A stretch of DNA of 64,000 nucleotides from Pyrenochaeta sp. MPI-SDFR-AT-0127 (GCA_020747015.1 JAGTJM010000003.1:186001-250000); one strand, 5' to 3'. Numbered from the stretch's first letter, positions 33,793 to 46,157 are shown. Made by a program: numbers and translations. The notes: a model not told the origin generated them from the sequence alone.

Positions 33793-34419
33793 ATGCCGGT
33801 TCCCAAAGATGTTCTCATCATTGACACCCGCGCTTCCCCTACTGGGAGCTTTGGAGAGACTGCAGTACATGGAATGTATGTCGACCAATCGGACACGATC
33901 ATGGGTGGATTTACTACAACTGTAATGGACAACCTTCGGGAAACGATTACGATGCCAACGATCGCGTTGTCACAGCCGATGGAAACCATGCCCCCGAAAT
34001 TACAAACATCATCCTCCCCAGGAGCAGCCGTATCATCATCATTCGCCGCAAATGCGAAACCGCAAGCAGAAAACACCCTACCCGGAGGCGCCATCTTCGC
34101 CATCGTAGTCGGCAGCATCGTCGGTATTATTTTCCCCTTCTTTCTGTTTACACGATACATTACGCGGGGAAGGAGAATGAAAAAGGAGAGGGAAATCCTT
34201 GAGGAGACCCTCGCAACAGGTTTTGCGGATGAGAAAGCACAGGACATGGGGTTAAGGCGATTGCTAGATGCGTCGTCAAGGAAATGGGCTGCTGATCACT
34301 ACGTGTCACACTTCGAGCAAGGTGATTTGGACGCACGAAGAGCAAGGGAGAAGGCGAATGCTGAGAGCCTACTGTTGCAGTCGGTGTTCAATTCTCAGCA
34401 AGGAAATAGAAGGCTCTAA
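33793..34419 (+). CDS. Single-pass membrane protein, hypothetical
   Basis: The single exon from the ATG at 33793 encodes 208 residues. The first 90 residues are Thr/Met/Pro-rich without a signal peptide. One membrane span (AIFAIVVGSIVGIIFPFFLF) follows at about 99-119, with a basic cytosolic flank (TRYITRGRRMKKER). The C-terminal region is charged and helical (DMGLRRLLDASSRKWAADHY). Topology, with a Ser/Thr-rich N-terminus, one span and a cytosolic helical tail, resembles fungal mid-type receptors or sensors, but I recognise no family. Length and composition make chance unlikely. Confidence 0.6.
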   Translation: MPVPKDVLIIDTRASPTGSFGETAVHGMYVDQSDTIMGGFTTTVMDNLRETITMPTIALSQPMETMPPKLQTSSSPGAAVSSSFAANAKPQAENTLPGGAIFAIVVGSIVGIIFPFFLFTRYITRGRRMKKEREILEETLATGFADEKAQDMGLRRLLDASSRKWAADHYVSHFEQGDLDARRAREKANAESLLLQSVFNSQQGNRRL

Positions 34420-35190
34420 GGGGTTTATATGTGCAAGATTTGTATTCGATGGTTTAACAATGTCCTTTTGGCAGCTAAGGAGAACTTGTGGTAATGTGTG
34501 ATGAGACCCCATTTTGTAGTTTACGAGAAGGATGGCAGTTATGGTTCTCGTACTGTCTGCCCCATTTGCAGTTTGAGCTTGCGTGTTCACTCACTAACGT
34601 ATGATTCCCCGCATAATCTGAGAGCATTGCCAAAAGCGGGTACTAGCAAATATATGGCTGTAGCTAGGAAGATGTAATGATCTTGTATTTCAACAATCAG
34701 CAACGGAATAGATGCGTTTGGGACTACCTGGACAAGTAGACTGAAGACCGCAGCATTCAGGGTGTCATAGAATGTGTACGATGTTGGCGCTCCCCATCCT
34801 ACTGGGACACAGGGAGCCGCATCGTGTTGATCTGCTGGGGCGGAGATGCACGTGCAGGGGAGTGAAGAGCCGTTGCCGGAAGAACGTGGTCAACGGTTAC
34901 GCTAGCCGTCGACTAGCGCGAGAGCTCGGAGCATCAACCAAATTTCACGGCTCTCGTAAACAACGCCTTGTTGTCCACGTGCGATCCGACTAATCTTCCC
35001 CTCGTTTTCGTAGTTGAAGGTCTGGCAAAGTTGCACAACAACCCATCCCCTCCACTGCTCTTCTCCAGCCATCGTCGCAGCTGCCCGCGTCACCCAACCG
35101 AGTTGCTGCCTGCCCCACCAGACTCACCCTCTGCCGAACCCCACTGCGCGAGCACACGAGCTCTTACCTCGCCCTACTCAGATCCTCGCA
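34420..35190. promoter_or_regulatory. Upstream region of CKS1
   Basis: This region separates the membrane-protein gene from CKS1. Its right end (35030-35190) is C- and pyrimidine-rich, as expected for a leader just before the CKS1 start. No gene is supported. Confidence 0.4.
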
Positions 35191-35698
35191 ATGTCCACAG
35201 AAATGGACATTGACTTTACACGCCGCAATAAGAAGCCGCGTCCGCTGTCGGAGCACGAGAAGGAGAAACTGGACGAGTTCGTCGACGCGATCCATTACTC
35301 GGCAAGGTCAGTTGTTTACCTTTACAAAGCCAGTCGGCGCGTCAATGTTGATTTTGATGCAGATACTCAGACGACCAATATGAATACCGCCATGTGCAGC
35401 TTCCAAAGCAGATGCTGAAAATCATTCCAAAGGACTACTTTGACGGCGCCAGAGGCACGTTGAAGCTGCTGTGGGAGGAGGAATGGAGGGCTCTTGGAAT
35501 CACACAGGTACACCACCTAGCCAAGCCAAGAAGGACTATGCGCTGATCTGAACACAGAGTCTGGGCTGGGAACATTACGAGGTTCATGAGCCCGAACCAC
35601 ATATTCTTCTCTTCAAGTACGTCGTGGTTCTTGTCCCCAGAACATGGTACTAATGAATCTCTAGACGGCCGATCAACTACCAACCTCCAATGCACTAA
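35191..35698 (+). CDS. CKS1: Cyclin-dependent kinase regulatory subunit Cks1
   Basis: Cks1 binds Cdk1 and phosphothreonine sites and promotes multisite Cdk phosphorylation. Four exons (35191-35306, 35363-35507, 35558-35616, 35665-35698) join to 117 residues; introns are 48-56 bases. The family core is complete: HYSARYSDDQYEYRHVQLPK, then DYFDGARGTLKLLWEEEWRA and the hinge/anion-site segment HEPEPHILLFKRP. The last exon is only 34 bases. The N-terminal 30 residues are a charged extension (RRNKKPRPLSEHEKEKLDEF). The gene is missed by simple frame searches because no exon exceeds 145 bases. Frame checks close exactly at the TAA at 35696. Confidence 0.95.
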
Positions 35699-37348
35699 GT
35701 GACGGCAGCCCTTTTGCGCGGTTCAGAATCTGCTCCAAGCCAATCACAACCTGCGCAAGCGTAGCCTACAACACCACACGATACAGCTTCCTTGCGATAC
35801 CTCCCAGCTTCTTTGTCTATTTTGAGCGTAAACATGTTAGACATCATGACGACACGATAATAGCGGAATGAATTATGTGCTGGAGTCAGAGTCACATGGA
35901 TTCATTGAAAGTGCATACGACACTACCTTATGGGGAGGACGATAGAAGATCGCATATGTACATATGACTAGCACGAAAGCTTGAGGAGTATATGGGCGCG
36001 GTTTGCCATTATGCCATTGTACAGGTGCATCGGTTCGGTCTGCAGTGAGCATTTCCATGATGGCTTCCCATGAGTTCCAGAACTTTTGTCCCTTCTCTTT
36101 TTACTCTCTGACCTGCTTGTAGACGCTAGTTTGCCATTGCAAGATACAGTTGAGGGTCCTGACTATATTGATGATTAAAGCCGATCGGCATAGAATTCTG
36201 ATCTGCAGCCGAGTTCATCCACCTGGGTATCAAGGAACCGCTAGCATATTGGCCGTGCTGCACTAGGGAGCCTCAATGCTGTTATAAGTTCTGCGACTCT
36301 TCAACATGTTCTTCAAAATGTGCCATGCATGAAATCGACGGCAGTGTACCCAGCCCGAACTAAGCCTAGTCTCCAATGCTCTTACCCTATTGGCGGACCC
36401 CATGCATCCGACCCTACCCTGTAACCGCATCAACTCCATCACTCCTCACTTTGGATAAACCGTGTTAACCAGACATTGCTTGTTTTGACCACCTGTACGG
36501 TCCCTGGCCCGTGTAGATCGACCTGAGAACAATTCCGGTGCATTAAATAATGCGGTTTTTCAAATGTGTAGCTCTAATATACTCGAAGTGCAACATGGTT
36601 GTTGCAAGTGCTACAGGGTAGAGCGCAGGAACAGACCAATCCCACGCTCAGTCAAACCTATTACGCAATAACAAATGATTGATTGCCTAATTTCCCCTTC
36701 TCGTAGACATAATTCAACTCTACCAGCTACTCAATCACCGTTGACGGATTGTCTCTTCAGAGCGCTGCATATGTCACGTCACTCGTTCCTGCATTCCGTG
36801 GATTAATGCATTTCCAATCAACTGCATGGCTGTTAAGCCTCTCGTTCGGTACTATCAAGGCCTATTCTCATAGATCCATGGTGTTCTCTGTGGCATGGTC
36901 ACCGTTCATGCTACGAGCGGGAGCTCTATTCCCTGAAAACTTCATACATAAACAATATTGCGGCTGCAGTGACAGTATCTCCCACCTGGCATGCATCCTT
37001 GTTTGAGCTTGTCCCTTTTGAAGCTACACCACGCCAGACATGCTGGCTCCTAGCCCTTCTCTGGTTGACGCGCCGAACGGTCACGCGGCTACGGAGCGGT
37101 GTCCTCTCGGATGACTGGGTAGAGTAGCATGTATCCAGAGAAGGTTTGTGCTTTGTTGGTACCAGGAAATGAACATACCCGCAGCAGGCTAAACAAAGTC
37201 TCCGGCATCCGCCATGCATGCAGAACACAAAGTTAGCAGTAGATATGAACGCTGCGTATCAGATACAGATCTACCAGTTCATGCCATTGGGCTTCGTTCA
37301 CATTTTCTCTCTTCATCGATTCTTACTCGTCCATTGTCATTGTTCAAG
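35699..37348. other. Gene-free region
   Basis: About 1.65 kb between CKS1 and the C2H2 gene. Only short frames with no similarity were found, and base composition is ordinary. It presumably includes the promoter of the zinc-finger gene. No repeat or RNA gene was recognised by eye. Confidence 0.4.
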
Positions 37349-39961
37349 ATGAAGAATTGGCTTCAGGGAAGGCGTCTTCGAAAGCAGCGTTCAGGTAAAG
37401 CACGGTTTGAAAAAAATACTACCGGTACTGATTAGAAAACAAGAGGCATCTCTGCTCATCCGACAGTCCGATCTGGCTGAGGTCGACGAGGCCTTGCCTT
37501 CAATTCGGCAACTACGAGGTGTATCCAAGCCGAAGGATGGGGCCATACGTACTGCACCTGGAGTGTCGAGCAGGATGTCCATGGACCGCTATTTGAATGC
37601 GCCACTATCAGACGAACCTGCTTCCGTCCCTGCTATCAATGCTGCCCTGATAAATCGAGTCCCACCTAAAAATGCTACTCGCGCAACTGTCGCATCTCGT
37701 GGGCGTCACTCACGCGAGACTTCAGCCGGTGCGAATTCGGATAGTCGGTGGACATTCTTCACTCCTGAAAGCATCCCTGATACAGTAGATACTTTGTACA
37801 CTACGCATTCCACAAAGGACGTCCATCAGCGCAACATCCCAGAACCAAAAATCACCATCCCACCAATCTCACAGCGACAGGCTTCGCCGTTCTCTGGAGG
37901 GTCCTCACCTGATACACCTTCGGTCCAGAATACGATCGGGCCCATGGATATGGCAAGAAATTGGGCAGAACAAATGGAAAAATATATGCCCGGTTTCTCT
38001 CCTGACAAGAGAATCGACTATCGCGCGAGAGCAGACACTGAACTTGCTCAGATACAAGAAAGAGCTAAGCAGTTGGAACGGCAGATGCGACAACACGAAG
38101 CCGACTACGATACTTATGATGCAAATGCCCACATAGTTACTGATGAGATGGCATATGCGCGAATGGCTGCCCATCCAAAGTTGGCATGGATCTTGGGCGG
38201 AGGATCTTCAGACACGAAAGCTCTAAGCAGGCCAGGATCCGTGTCGCGCACAACAGATGATATTCCAGATAAACCGAGCATCGCTGATAAGCCTAGTGGA
38301 ACTCCAACCGATGGAATGCCAAGGAGGAGTAAATCTAGTGGTGCCTTGGATGAGCGAGCTCGTCGCCTGGCGGTTGATAGTACAGCTTCGAGGCAGATCG
38401 AACGGAAACCGAGCAGGCGTACCAAGTTCTACTGCACTTTCTGCCAAAAACGATTCCACAGTGGCCTTGAATGGATGAGACACGAGAAGACGATACATAT
38501 GCCTGAAGAGCTGTGGATCTGCTGCCCCAGAACCGGAGAATCCCCTCGACGATGCCCTTTCTGTGAGCAGAGCAGTCCCAGTCTGCGTCATTTAGCTGAT
38601 CACAGTTATTTTTCCTGTCAAGCGAAGCCGCTCTCAGAGCGAACATTTGGCAGACAGGATTACTTCTTACAACACATATCTCAAATCCACAAAGTGAGTC
38701 CTGGCCAAAAGCCGGCTAGACTCACGGAGCTCGTGGAAGCATGGAGGCACCCTCTGCCGCTCAAGGAGGGGCATCAAGCACTCCACTGCGGCTTCTGCGG
38801 CTCGACATTTGGAACATATCAAGAACGAACAAGGCATGTGAGTCAACATTTCTTGGATGGAGTGGAGATGATGTCTTGGTGGAAGGATCGAGTCAACCAC
38901 AATGTTGGTCTCAGGACTGATGGTAGCAACGCGTTGCATTCGTATGTACAAGGCTCCCCCCCCCCCCCCGGAGATTATATCTGCTAATAAAGTTGGGTAG
39001 AAGCACAGCCCACAAATGTGGATACTGCGAACGAACCTATGCTAGTCTCACGGAGGCACAGCAACTCCACCCGATATGCAGCATGTGGTCATGCAGTTTC
39101 CTGCCAGGCATGCAGTATACCATCTATCCATCTGGCTCGTACTCTGAAGTTGAGGCAGTGTGCTGCTATTGCAACGATGTCCTAGTTCAAGGCGAGGGGA
39201 AAGTCAGAACACCAATACTGAAGGACCATCTTGCTCGACACAATTTCCGCAAGTGTAACCAGAGATTATATTTTTCGGGCCAGCACTTCAGGCAACATCT
39301 ACAGGACAATCACAAGACCACATTTGATGCTACACTATTCGCTGGGTGGACACTCCTGTTAAAGTCAAGTCGAAGGGACAAGCCTTCTATATTCCTGCAA
39401 GTGGCAAAATCGACGGCCAGTCCCCATCACATTGACGCCGATGCTAGAGTGACAAGGAAGGCACAGTTGAAAGGGGAGGACACACAAAGTATGCCATCAA
39501 ACTTTATGGATCTGACAGAAATACCGCAGCCCTCGAAACCGGCCAAGTTGCGTCGCAAGGCCTCGATCCAGAGCATGTCTGAGAGGCCAGCGCAAGAATT
39601 GCGCGACTCAACACAGTTTTTCACTCGCTCAGCCACGATAGACCTTGCTCACGGTCTCACAGGTTCAGCATTCGCTCGGGATGGTGTGAATAGTAATCGC
39701 CCAACCAAGGTGAAACTACAGAGTCCCTCCGTCTCGATGCCGGATCATACGTGGCAAAAGTTTTACAGAAGAAGGGTCGATGCCTCGACACGAAACCGAA
39801 TCTATATGCGCGGACAAGAGGAGCCACTTTCAAAGAGCTCGCAGCAATTGTTCCGCGAAATACCACGCAGCATCCTCGGCGGGCTTGTTCTCCACAGCTC
39901 GTTAATCGGAGCAATCCCTGGTCGATTAACCAATTCTGTTGACATTTACTCTCTGTATTAA
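37349..39961 (+). CDS. C2H2 zinc-finger protein, probable transcription factor
   Basis: Proposed exons 37349-37394, 37444-38941 and 39001-39961 give 834 residues. The N-terminal half is Ser/Pro-rich with a short coiled coil (QIQERAKQLERQMRQHEADY). A classical C2H2 finger lies at about 345-369 (CTFCQKRFHSGLEWMRH with the second His four residues on). Further degenerate Cys/His units follow: CPFCEQSS..H, CGFCGSTFGTYQERTRHVSQH and CGYCERTYASLTEA after intron 2. CCYCNDVL and HLQDNHKTTF come later. Intron 2 (38942-39000) carries a run of 14 C. Intron 1 needs an AAG acceptor to keep frame, so the first 15 residues are tentative; the next in-frame Met is at 37578. The target genes are unknown. Confidence 0.75.
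38956..38969 (+). repeat. C14 homopolymer inside intron 2 of the C2H2 gene
   Basis: Fourteen consecutive C residues lie between the donor at 38942 and the acceptor at 39000, in place of the usual mixed intron sequence. The exact length may vary or be a sequencing artefact. Confidence 0.8.
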
Positions 39962-42061
39962 AAAATGTGGGTAAGAGTGCATGGCGGCATGTATAGTTTT
40001 GTGCTTTGGGAAGAGGTGGCTGTCAGGTACTTGAATACCTCGAGGCTACTCTGAGAGAAGGCAAAACGTGATGATTGCAGGCTTGTCACAAAGTTTGTGT
40101 TGTAGAGCCGAGTACATTGTTCTGGCCATGCAAAATTCGGGCTGAAGTCGGGCCGACATTGCGCGCAGGATGTCATAAGTCGAGATAGTTGGCTGTCTAT
40201 CACATGCCGATCTGCGTGGATAGGATTTCGTAACAACAATGATGAAACCTTGGAACTTCAAAAGGTCAATGGGCGAGAGATGAGAGAGGACGCCACTTGA
40301 CGAGAGCGGAGGGCGAAGCGCAGCGGTGTGGTTCGAAGACGAAATGTACAGGGCTCTCGAACGACTCAGACAGGGCACAGGAGCTATTAGCAAATACCAA
40401 TCTAGTTTGTGGGAAGTCGCTCAGCACATGTCGAGAGATTGTTCCGTCATCTGCGACATTGAAACCCAAGGTTGAGGTCGCTGGCTATTCTGGGCTAGCG
40501 CGATTGTCTTACGTACATTCAATCGACCTTTGCGGAATCCCATGTCTTGGAAGGTCTGGCGTTGCCCGATTCGCCGCGGAGGATTTTCCAGCGTCCTGAA
40601 TCGCGTTACGCAACGGCAGTGGGCTGGCATGACATAAGGCGGTACCGTGCAGCTAAGATTGGCGGAGATTCTCGGGTCGACTGCCCGGTGTTCGGAGCGG
40701 GAGGCGTTTTGCCTGAAATGCGAGCGGTGAGGATGAGGCAAGGGGGGGCTGAGCGGAGCGGAGATCGCCACGGAGAGTCTTGTTGTGGAGACACACGCGA
40801 CACGGTGTGGAGGGGCGTCACGGCAAGGCTGAGACTGGTGCTCTCTTGGTGCTTGCCATGGTTGCTACCGGCAGTCGCAGCGAACGAGTGCAAGACGGGC
40901 CTTGGGAGGGAGCGGTGGCAGAGCCTACGACGAAAGGCCCAGACTGGGGGAAGGCGAGGGCGAGGGCAGGAGGCGCGGATGACAGGCAGACTATCGAGGG
41001 CGGTCCGCAACGGTCGCACGCAGATTGGAAGCGATAGGCGGTAGATAATGATGCGTCGAGATGATGGGCGTTGCACAGGAGCGTCCGTGGGTGACGTGCA
41101 GGATGCCAATGCTGAGGAGGTTAATTAGTACCTAACAGCAATTCACTGCTTGGCTGGCTGTTTGACGAGCGCCCTGCGTCGAGAGATTGAGCGTGCGATA
41201 ACAAGAGCCGCGATGTAATATTTTTACGCGCAGCAAAGAGCCAGTGGGGAAAGGCCTTGTGCCATTGGCTCCGTAGTCTGTCTCTTATCAGCTCCAGGGC
41301 TTGGTGGTATCCTCCAGGTCGGACTCGTACAGTCGAGCTACGCTGCTTCGAGAGTTCCCATTAAGTAAAACTCCAGGGCCCGTGCACACAGGCACCGTTC
41401 GCGACAACCCAAACCTCAAAAGACGCGCGCAACGCAATTCTCGCCAACCTAAAGTCTCGCCCTCTTGTTTGCCAAAAACCCTCCCCCAGAATCTGTCCAA
41501 CATGTACCGCGCCTCTCCCCGCCCAGGGCCCTAGATCTTCCAGAGCAAAGGACAAAACCCCCCCCCCCCCCGGCCCCCAAGGCTTTCCCGCCCCTCCCGC
41601 TCGCCTCTCCCGTCCGCTCCTCTGGGTGTGTGTCTTTTCAATCTGTAGACCTTCAATGACGGCACGAACCATCCACCACCTCATCCTCCTCGCCGCCGTG
41701 ACCGGCAACTTAGGGCCCTAGTTGGCGCCTCCTCTGGCCTCTTGCTGGATTACTCAATCTTCTTTGCTTTTGCCGCCCTTTGACCAATCTACCTAGTGGG
41801 CCATAGACGCAGCTCCCACGCGATAAGCCCTGGCCACATTCCCAATCTGGGCCCATATCTCCAACCACGTCGCGTGACTGGTGCACCAGAGCAATCTTGC
41901 TTCCTGGCACTGCTTCCGATAGCCGTATACTGGAAACTAGCCAACGGCCCGCCTTCTATCAGCAGCATAGGCCTGCTCGACTAGCTGCAACTCGGCTAAA
42001 CCTGATCCTCTTACCACATCTGCCCTTATCTCGACCAGCACCCTTTGCGCCCGATATCGAC
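39962..42061. promoter_or_regulatory. Long upstream region of the Zn2Cys6 regulator gene
   Basis: This 2.1-kb stretch has no supported gene. The part 40550-41050 is GC-rich with overlapping long frames on both strands (about 165 codons each), which is a composition effect. From about 41380 to 42060 the plus strand is strongly pyrimidine-rich, including a C14 run at 41558-41571, as in long leaders of fungal regulator genes. Short upstream frames in such a leader could affect translation. Confidence 0.4.
41558..41571 (+). repeat. C14 homopolymer in the leader of the Zn2Cys6 gene
   Basis: Fourteen C in a row followed by GG and five more C. It is the second C14 run in the window and lies in the pyrimidine-rich leader of the regulator gene. 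Confidence 0.8.
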
Positions 42062-44561
42062 ATGGCGACCGTAGCTATACAGCCATCCATGCATCCACGC
42101 CCTACGCCTGTTCCAATCGCTGCCGCCCGCCCTCGCAAGATTCAAAAGCCTTCTCCAGGCAAAGAAAACTTGGTCGCCGGCAAGCCAACCTCGAGCAACG
42201 GTCCCGTCTCCAACATCCGCTCGCGGCGGGAGCGGCCTTGTGACGCGTGCAGAAGGAGGAAGAGCCGCTGTGTCATCCACGAGGGCGCTGCTCTCTGCGT
42301 CCTGTGTGAGTTCCACAAGCAAGAGTGCACTTTTGTCCAAAGCCCACTGCCGCGAAAAAGGAAGGTTGTCGACGCCGACAAGAAGGACTCACCCAACACT
42401 ACTACGACAAAGAAGAGGTACGTTTAGCCTTTGCCGTTGCCCTGCATCACACCGTGTTCCCGCATCTCGCTTGGTCGTCTCAAGCTTCTATTGCTATACC
42501 TCTTTCGTCTCCACCAACACGTCACGTGCTCACGTGTGACCGCTCCAACCCTGTCCACCCAATGGTTGGATTTGCCGCATTCCATTACGCAAAGCCTTCC
42601 GAGGCACTTTCGACGCGTAGTAGTACTTCATATGGCTTGGAGGGCAATAGCTAACCTGTCTACAGAACGGTCGACACAGACCCACCACCACTAGCACTTT
42701 CAACACCAACCATTACTGCAACCGCGCCAAGTCCTGCTCCACCCCAGCCTCAGCTAGCAAACCTTCATCTACCACAGCTCGGGGAAACACTCGGCTTGCA
42801 ACGACGTCAACATAGCAGATATATTGGTCTGAGCTCTCCATTTGACTCTCTACTCATTGGGCTGTCCCAGTTTGATACCCGCAACGAATCGACTTTCGAC
42901 CTTGGTACTTTGCGACGAGTAAATGACCATGAATGCTTCATCATGCTGCCTGACGAAAACACACAAGACTATGCTGGCGAAGCCGAAGCTTTGAACCAGG
43001 TCGAGCAACTTGTCCACCCTCATGGCCCGGCTCTACTAGATCTGTACTTCCAAGTCGTACATCCGAGCTTCCCCATTATCCAAAAGCACCTCTTTGTTGA
43101 GCGGTACCGCAATGGCGATCGAAGTTTCGCACCAGCCCTGTTGGCTGGCATGTACATTCTAGCACTCAATTGGTGGTCTCTTAACCCAAAGCTCGCGAGC
43201 TATTCCAAACCAGATGCAGCCAGACTAGAAGCTGTTGCAATGAAGGCGCTTACCGTCGCCATGGAGCGACCAAAATTGTCAACAGTGCAGGCTGGATTAC
43301 TTTTGCTGCAGCGTCCGGAAGCGGACTCTTGGAGTCTAACAACACAGTTGGTGGCGATTGGGCAAGAACTTGGTCTGCATCTTGATTGCACATCGTGGTC
43401 AGTCCCACTCTGGGAGCGTGGTTTAAGGAAACGAATTGCTTGGGCATTGTACATGCAGGACAAGTGGAGTTCGTTGATTCACGGCCGACCTTCACATATC
43501 TTCAACGCAAATTGGGCCGTTAAGCCGATTGCTGAAGAGGATTTCAATGAAGAAGGTGATGGTTACGATACTCGGCAAGAAGAGACTGAAGAGGAGCAAG
43601 AAGAGAACCATCGAGGTCGGATACTGTTCGCTCAAATGATCGGGCTTACCCAAATTATGGCGGAAGTCATGGACACATTCTACACCCAGACGGCTATACA
43701 TGACTTTGCCAACGCTGGAAGGAAATCAACAGAGCTAATCCTCGCACGCGCAAAGCCTGTTCAAATCAAGCTTCGTCAGTGGCATGAAAAGCTGCCTGCA
43801 GAGGTCAAGATGAATGCGCCGGGGAAGGGCAAGCTCACCTCAACCGGTATGTCATTTCAGCTCTGAGATTTAAGATTTCTGTACTCACAACCATAGGCTA
43901 TCTGCATCTTGCATATTTTGCGACCGAGATCACACTCCACCGACGCATCGTACAGTCTCTTGATTCGACAAATCCAGACTCATACGGACTCTTCATGTGC
44001 CGCAACGCAGCCAAAACCCGTCTCATCTCCGCCATGGATCTGGTCAACCGCCTCAAGCCTGAGCACCTACAGGCGTTCTGGTACTTTGCTTCCAAGGTCA
44101 ACTTCACGCTTATCGGGACATTCGGGTCGCTGCTCTGGGCGACAGCTCCTGCGAAAGAAGAAGCTGAGTTCTACAAGCTCAGGTTGCGCGAGTACCGCTG
44201 GACACTGTCCGTCTCTTCCAAGCGTGCAGACTTCCTCGACTATGCCGTCTCAATGCTAGACGCGAGTCGCGCTATGCTGAACAACCTTGCCGAGAAACCG
44301 AGTTTAGCTGAACACATCAGCAAAACTGGTGTACCACCGGCGGCGCCGCGACAGTTCTCGTCCTTCTCCAACATGGGCCCACCCCAGCATCCGAACAGCT
44401 TTGGAGAGTATAGTCCAGAAGATGTTGATATGGTGGATGGCGATGATATGAGGAGAATGTCATCTGGTGAGAGCTTTCAGGGCTTCAATGACGAGTCGCA
44501 GTACGATAGCCGTCCAAACAGTAGGCCACAGACTGCGGGCAACTCACCACGATCGGTCTGA
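42062..44561 (+). CDS. Zn2Cys6 transcription factor with fungal regulatory middle domain, TamA/Dal81-like
   Basis: Exons 42062-42417, 42666-43846 and 43897-44561 give 733 residues. The zinc cluster has cysteines at 60, 63, 70, 79, 82 and 89 (PCDACRRRKSRC then CVLCEFHKQEC), followed by a basic linker (PRKRK). The middle domain typical of fungal regulators starts near residue 200 (PALLDLYFQVVHPSFPIIQK) and includes WALYMQDKWSSLIHGRPSHI. The C-terminus is Ser/Asn/Asp-rich. The wording of the zinc cluster is close, in my memory, to the nitrogen-source co-regulators TamA/Dal81, but this is not secure. Intron 1 is unusually long here (248 bases). An in-frame stop just upstream of 42666 rules out an earlier acceptor. 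Confidence 0.85.
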
Positions 44562-45478
44562 TCGTTCTCGTCTGTATATAGCGATTTGAATGTTTAAAGC
44601 AATAAGAGGAGGAATGACATGGTGCATTTTTGATATAGCACGAATGCTTAATTTACAGCGAGTACGTTTTAGTCTTGGGATTGCAAGGCGTTTATATATG
44701 CGGCCCTGGGGATGGGGGTAAGTTGGTCCCCTCGGGTGGTCGCGCAAGGATGGCGCGATATCGCGACACGAGGCGTGGGATATTATTACCTACGCACTTT
44801 GCTTTTCTCCTTTTTTGGGGATCTGGGTATGGATTGATGTTTTTATGATATCTTAGACCACTTTTTTTATGGATATATGGTATGGATACAGGAATAGAAT
44901 TGGCAAGTCCCAGCCTTCTGTGAGGGCTTTAATATCATGTTTCCTTTTTTTTGCTCAAACGTCGCCCACGCTTGCATCTTGCCTGTACCCAATGAATGAG
45001 ATCCACATGTGCTTAAAACTTGATTATATGGATATACTTACCATACTTCCAAGGCACTTGGTGGACCCAACGCGTTGCGTGTCATATTGCTAGTGGAGTC
45101 TAAAGGCAGCAGAGAATTTCTTCCAGCTAATCATTCCTTCTTTGCATGTTGAAGACTGCTGCGTGGTGGTCTTGAACGAACTGGATCAACTGAACTCCTT
45201 CTGTCAAGTCTTGAAATCTTCAACCCCCATTCTTTCTCTTGCAACGGATATACTGTGTACATGCTCTATTTACATGGCGCCATCACTTGGTGATATATAT
45301 ATCGTGTCATGCCAGTCATTCTAAATCACAGTCAGCCAGTACATACTGGAAACGAGTCGGAATTGTCCAGGAGCTCGCTCTGTGCGATAGAGACTCACCA
45401 GCATTGCAAAGTGACGCATGCAATTGACTTTGGGCTGGCCTGTGATGCAAACAGAGTCATGAGTGAGCTATAATATAC
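44562..45478. other. AT-rich gene-free region
   Basis: The region after the Zn2Cys6 gene is AT-rich with short homopolymers. No coding signal was recognised. Confidence 0.4.
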
Positions 45479-45503
45479 ATGTTGCATCGAAACACGCGCT
45501 TTG

Positions 45504-45672
45504 TGATGGCATCAGAGGTTCAACTTGTCAGTGAAGATAGGGTCCCACCGGAAAGAGTTTCGAATCTTGTTCCAGTCAGCGTGGAAAGAAGTTGCTCAAC
45601 TCACGACGCAGTTTACCCATCTCATGGATGGTGTGGAGTCCATACTAGACGCATTAGGCATGATTGTTAACT
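45504..45672 (+). pseudogene. Decayed coding remnant, possible N-terminal region of a STAND-type protein
   Basis: A frame bounded by stops reads through a protein-like stretch containing FRILFQSAWKEVAQLTTQF and THLMDGVESILDALGMIV. This pattern of an amphipathic helix followed by a second helix resembles the N-terminal helical regions of fungal STAND and ankyrin proteins. No start codon opens it and no intact continuation follows. Downstream pieces (for example MDNDTYVRLDEYGMAVVDMP near 45811-45870) also look coding but are broken by stops. The assignment is weak. Confidence 0.3.
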
Positions 45673-46157
45673 AAATCGATGGCCTTACCATTACGGATGA
45701 TAAAGGGGCCGGAAAGCATACATCTAGGCAGCACAACGCTAATGGGTGCTTTGAAAAAGTGCGTAAAGTCCTCTAGCTAACGTTTGTTGGCGATCGAGAG
45801 TATATGGACAACGACACATATGTCCGCCTGGACGAGTATGGGATGGCAGTTGTTGATATGCCCTTGCCGATCCATACAGACTTTAACGCTCTCCGAATCC
45901 TATCAAAAATGTCTTTTACATCGACGCCAATCAAACGTTATTAGTTAAAGGTCTGTGCTTAGACCGACACTCTGTCATCAATGGTGAAAGGGCCGAGATC
46001 TCTAATAGCTCCTTGCTACAACTAAGTAGGAGCTTGGAGATTGCGCCGGCAGATCTTTGCAGCGTCGATGCTCTTGCAACGGCGAAGGTTAGCAACCACA
46101 ACCTTAGGGAGTCTCGCATTGGTCCCGAGAGCAACAAAGTAGGGCAATGTAGTCGCG

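Noticed and set aside
40547..41109. Overlapping frames of about 165 codons on both strands
   Set aside because: The region is GC-rich and both strands stay open; composition explains it, and neither product has a recognisable domain.
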